Source: Clostridia bacterium (lineage in GTDB: Bacteria > Bacillota > Clostridia > Christensenellales > CAG-138). From it: DNA of 16,269 nt. The notes under the pieces were generated by a model. It had not been told where the DNA came from and searched no databases. It saw nothing but the letters and a program-made list of their open reading frames with translations. Shown in pieces: positions 13,956-16,269 of this stretch; the stretch's first letter is position 1; every line of letters starts with the position of its first letter. The DNA lies in NCBI GenBank assembly GCA_030530185.1, contig JAUMVL010000012.1, positions 1 through 16,269 on the forward strand. Reading direction: 5' to 3'. The position numbers were made by a program, and so were the translations under genes.

Positions 13956-15155
13956 TTACGGCGTCCAAAAGACGCTGTTCACGTAATACTGAATCCCGGT
14001 GCGCTGACGGCCCGTCAGAAACCGTTTGTTGATGCGGCGCTGGATCACATTGCAGTTCTCCCGCGTCGTATTGATCAGCAGCACAAGGTACTGCCCCTTG
14101 CCGTAACGGCACATCGCATCGCCGCGGCGGATCGAAAGCCGCACCGCGTCGCCCATCCGAACCACCAACTGTTCGAGGATTTCGCCCTCCTTCATCGGAT
14201 TGCCCTTGCCGTCCACGATCGTGCACAGCATCAGGTAGACCGACTGGCCGCCGCGCTCAAGCATGCGCTCCACCATCCGATAGATGCCGAGAAACACCGG
14301 ATAACTGCAAAGGTATCCGCCCTGCGCCGTGTCATTGCGGCCGGACAGCTCCGTCTGAATCTGATCGAGCGCGGCGTGCTGATACTGCATCTTCTCCCCG
14401 AGCCGGTTGAACTGTTCCATCAATTTTTTGGACGGACGAAGTCCCTGCTCGTTGAAATAATACTGGACCGTTTCGTCATAGAGCTTGCGGGCCTCCTCGC
14501 CGCGTCCGAGCGAAGCGAGCGCCTCCATCGTAACCGTTTCCCAATCGGCAAGCGGGTCGATGGTCGAGGCATAGTTGCCGAGCGCCTCCATCTGGAAAAA
14601 ATCCTGATGCACGCGCAAAAGCTCGGTCGCGCGTTCCATGCATTCACAGAACAGTTCTTTATATCGTCGTGCCTCCCGCGCCGCCCAGACCACTGCGGTC
14701 TGCATCGGCAGGAACTCACCGCCGTACGCATAGCAGGCGTCGACGTACAAGGCGAGCCGCTCATCGAGATCGTTCGACGCCTCTGCCCGTCGGTACAACG
14801 CTTCAAAGTGCGCGGCATCCTCCTCGACAGGCAGCGTATCCGACCAATAGAATACGCCCTTCCTTTGCTCGATGCAGTTCTCTGCGGGAACGCCGGCCTT
14901 TTGCAGCTTGCGCTTGGTGTTGTAAATCACGCTTTGCAGCGCGTGATGAATGTTGCTCATGTCTCGATCGGCAAAGAGCAATTCCTCCAGCCGGTCGCGC
15001 GAAACGCCGTTCTTTCCGCTGTGAATCAGAATTTGCAGCAAATACGCGTTCTGCGAATCATTCGCCTTGGATCCGCCCGCGATCAGCGCGCCGTTCCACC
15101 GCAGCGAAAACCCGCCGAGCATCCTGACATATAGAACATTTTCCGCTTCCGCCAT
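13956..15155 (-). CDS. BTAD/SARP-type transcriptional regulator fused to a degenerate GGDEF domain
   Basis: 399 residues. Residues 8-105 resemble the winged-helix DNA-binding domain of SARP-type regulators (VRMLGGFSLRWNG, then a helical DNA-binding part around 50-90). Residues 112-255 are the bacterial transcriptional activation domain, with TPR-like helices (LALYVDACYAYGGEFLP, MEALASLGRGEEARKLYDE). Residues 278-396 follow the GGDEF fold, but the catalytic signature reads GKGQY at 352-356, so cyclase activity is very unlikely. RRGD at 343-346 keeps the RxxD I-site at the correct five-residue distance. The likely role is DNA binding controlled by c-di-GMP, an inference. It is the first gene of the operon that encodes an active cyclase. 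The ATG has AAAGGAG before it. Confidence 0.85.
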   Translation of the reverse strand: MAEAENVLYVRMLGGFSLRWNGALIAGGSKANDSQNAYLLQILIHSGKNGVSRDRLEELLFADRDMSNIHHALQSVIYNTKRKLQKAGVPAENCIEQRKGVFYWSDTLPVEEDAAHFEALYRRAEASNDLDERLALYVDACYAYGGEFLPMQTAVVWAAREARRYKELFCECMERATELLRVHQDFFQMEALGNYASTIDPLADWETVTMEALASLGRGEEARKLYDETVQYYFNEQGLRPSKKLMEQFNRLGEKMQYQHAALDQIQTELSGRNDTAQGGYLCSYPVFLGIYRMVERMLERGGQSVYLMLCTIVDGKGNPMKEGEILEQLVVRMGDAVRLSIRRGDAMCRYGKGQYLVLLINTTRENCNVIQRRINKRFLTGRQRTGIQYYVNSVFWTP

Positions 15156-15226
15156 CGTCGCTCCTTTCCTGGCTTTTCAACAGTCTGTCCGATTCTGCCG
15201 CACAGGGGCCGTGTTTCCGCACATTT

Positions 15227-15259
15227 GCCGGCTGTCCGTTTTCGGAACGGCGCGCCGGC
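15227..15259. other. GC-rich inverted repeat in the leader of the BTAD regulator
   Basis: GCCGGC at 15227-15232 is repeated at 15254-15259. Being self-complementary, the two copies can pair, and CCGTTTTCGG inside forms a smaller hairpin. It lies in the predicted 120-base 5' leader. I see no c-di-GMP riboswitch core; it may be a simple RNA structure or a protein-binding site. Confidence 0.35.
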
Positions 15260-15280
15260 TTTTCGTCCGAATTTGTATAA

Positions 15281-15309
15281 ATTATATCATCCCCCCGCCC
15301 TGTTTGCAA
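15281..15309 (-). promoter_or_regulatory. Promoter of the BTAD/cyclase/HPt operon
   Basis: On the - strand: TTGCAA (15309-15304), a 17-bp spacer and a consensus TATAAT (15286-15281) preceded by TGA, an extended -10 element. The start of transcription would be near 15274, leaving a leader of roughly 120 bases. No second promoter of this quality is seen within the operon. Confidence 0.8.
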
Positions 15310-15374
15310 TCAAAATATCAACGTTTTGTGCGATATTGAATTCATTTTTAAGCTGTTTCAAATAATGTATAATA

Positions 15375-15400
15375 AGAAGGAGTCCTTTCGGACTCCCTCT
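15375..15400 (-). terminator. Terminator after the permease gene
   Basis: On the - strand, AGAGGGAGTCC pairs with GGACTCCTTCT (one G-U pair) around a GAAA tetraloop, 23 bp after the permease stop. The T-tract is broken (TATTATACATTATT), but the stem is strong. Confidence 0.75.
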
Positions 15401-15423
15401 GGATTCTTTCCTTATGATTCGGC

Positions 15424-16269
15424 TTATGCCTCGATTTCCTTTTCCTTGGGAATGATGATGTTCAACAGAATGGCGATCAAGGCCGCGGGCACGATACCGG
15501 AACCGCCGAAAACGTACTTCAGCCACTGCGGCATGAACGCCTGTGCAGCTGTAGAGGAACCGAGGCCGAAGCCAAGACCCAGCGCGATGGCCACAATGGT
15601 GGCGTTCCGACCGGTCAAAGGTTCCTTGGTGATCAGGTTGATACCGGAGATCACGATGCTAGCGAACATGAATACCGCCGCGCCGCCGAGAACAGGCTGG
15701 GGCATGATGTTGATGATTGCGCCGATCTTCGGAAACAGTCCCGCAAGCACAAGAATCCCCGCACCCATAGCGATCGCGAAGCGATTGACAACCTTCGTCA
15801 TTCCGACAAGACCTACGTTCTGACTGAAGGAAGTGTTGGGAAGCACACCGAACAGCGCGGCGAGCGAGGAGCCGAATCCGTCACAGATTACGGAGCCGGA
15901 GAGCTCTTTGTCCGTCGGTGCACGGTTGAGTCCGCCTTCAACGACACCGGAGGTATCGCCGATGGTCTCGACCGCAGTGACGATGAACATGATGCACATC
16001 GGGATGATGGCGTCAAGCCGGAAGCGAATGTTGAGGAAGATTTCCTTCGGCGGAAGCGGAAGCGCGAACCACTTGGCAGTACCGACCTGACTCCACTTGG
16101 TGATGTAGGCTGGAACCACGGCAGCGCCGTCGATCATGATCTCGTTCGGAAGCACAAAGCCCATGATCAGCGAGACAATATAGCCGACGATGATACCGAT
16201 CAGTACGGAAGCGATGGACGGAAAGCCTTTGAACGCATGTTTGAATACCAGAATGGCAATCAGCGTAAT
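15424..16269 (-). CDS. NCS2-family xanthine/uracil permease, N-terminus cut by window edge
   Basis: 281 C-terminal residues are visible; the frame stays open to the right edge, and the family is usually 430-460 residues. The NCS2 signature QNVGLVGMTK (about 150-159 of the visible part) fits the QNxGxxxxTK pattern, and TAVETIGDTSG (Glu101, Asp105) is the conserved acidic segment that binds the purine or pyrimidine base. Several hydrophobic membrane helices follow (GAGILVLAGLFPKIGAIINI, AVFMFASIVISGINLI, IVPAALIAILLNIII). Known role: proton- or sodium-linked uptake of xanthine, uric acid or uracil through the inner membrane. NTSFSQNVGLV leans to the xanthine/urate branch. Any purine riboswitch would lie beyond the window. 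Confidence 0.9.
   Translation of the reverse strand: MTLIAILVFKHAFKGFPSIASVLIGIIVGYIVSLIMGFVLPNEIMIDGAAVVPAYITKWSQVGTAKWFALPLPPKEIFLNIRFRLDAIIPMCIMFIVTAVETIGDTSGVVEGGLNRAPTDKELSGSVICDGFGSSLAALFGVLPNTSFSQNVGLVGMTKVVNRFAIAMGAGILVLAGLFPKIGAIINIMPQPVLGGAAVFMFASIVISGINLITKEPLTGRNATIVAIALGLGFGLGSSTAAQAFMPQWLKYVFGGSGIVPAALIAILLNIIIPKEKEIEA

Noticed and set aside
15156..15280. A c-di-GMP riboswitch in the leader of the BTAD operon
   Set aside because: I looked for the conserved GEMM-type core and saw none; only a GC-rich inverted repeat is present.
1..16269. CRISPR arrays, insertion sequences, tRNA or rRNA genes
   Set aside because: No regularly spaced direct repeats, transposase-like proteins, terminal inverted repeats or cloverleaf sequences were seen by eye.

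Overview
The window looks like a piece of a moderately GC-rich (high-50s % by eye) bacterial chromosome, most likely from an anaerobic Clostridia-type Firmicute. The reasons are strong AGGAGG-type ribosome binding sites, a DUF3842 gene, a BTAD-type regulator beside a diguanylate cyclase, and short operons with good sigma-A promoters. This taxonomic call is inference from gene content; no rRNA or tRNA gene is visible.

Region A (1-9600) is a divergently organised, co-regulated metabolic locus. A LacI-family regulator (6934-7941) is followed on the + strand by a PHP-domain phosphoesterase and a PfkB-family kinase, closed by a hairpin terminator. On the - strand seven closely spaced genes run leftward off the window edge: four paralogous HAD-family proteins, a phosphoglycerate-mutase-like enzyme, an inositol 2-dehydrogenase (IolG) and an archaeal-type (type II) glyceraldehyde-3-phosphate dehydrogenase. 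The 328-bp divergent intergenic region holds two back-to-back promoters (TTGACA-17-TACAAT on -, TTGACA-17-TAAAAT on +). Each has a near-palindromic ACGNAAACGTTTNCGT operator just past its -10 box, so the LacI-type protein very probably represses both arms. The genes suggest catabolism of a polyol, inositol or sugar derivative through phosphorylated intermediates, but I cannot assign the substrate.

The outstanding object is the 1907-3475 gene. Its protein contains the whole cofactor-independent phosphoglycerate mutase (iPGM) sequence in circularly permuted order. It starts inside the phosphotransfer domain, runs through the C-terminal metal-binding half, and only then reaches the usual N-terminus, metal Asp and catalytic Ser. 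The metal ligands and nearly all substrate residues are kept. The four HAD paralogues next to it all lack the second Asp of the DxD motif.

Region B (9600-11580) holds prfB (RF2) on the - strand, without the usual programmed frameshift, with a terminator-like hairpin and a possible nine-residue reading frame in its leader. A small DUF3842 gene lies on the + strand with its own extended -10 promoter.

Region C (11600-15310) is a four-gene - strand operon for signalling: a BTAD/SARP-type transcription factor fused to a degenerate GGDEF domain that has lost catalysis but keeps an RxxD I-site, a hypothetical 161-residue protein, a membrane diguanylate cyclase with an intact GGDEF, and an HPt phosphotransfer protein. 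A plausible reading is that the cyclase makes c-di-GMP and the BTAD protein senses it.

Region D (15370-16269) is the C-terminal part of an NCS2-family xanthine/uracil permease and its terminator, cut by the right edge.
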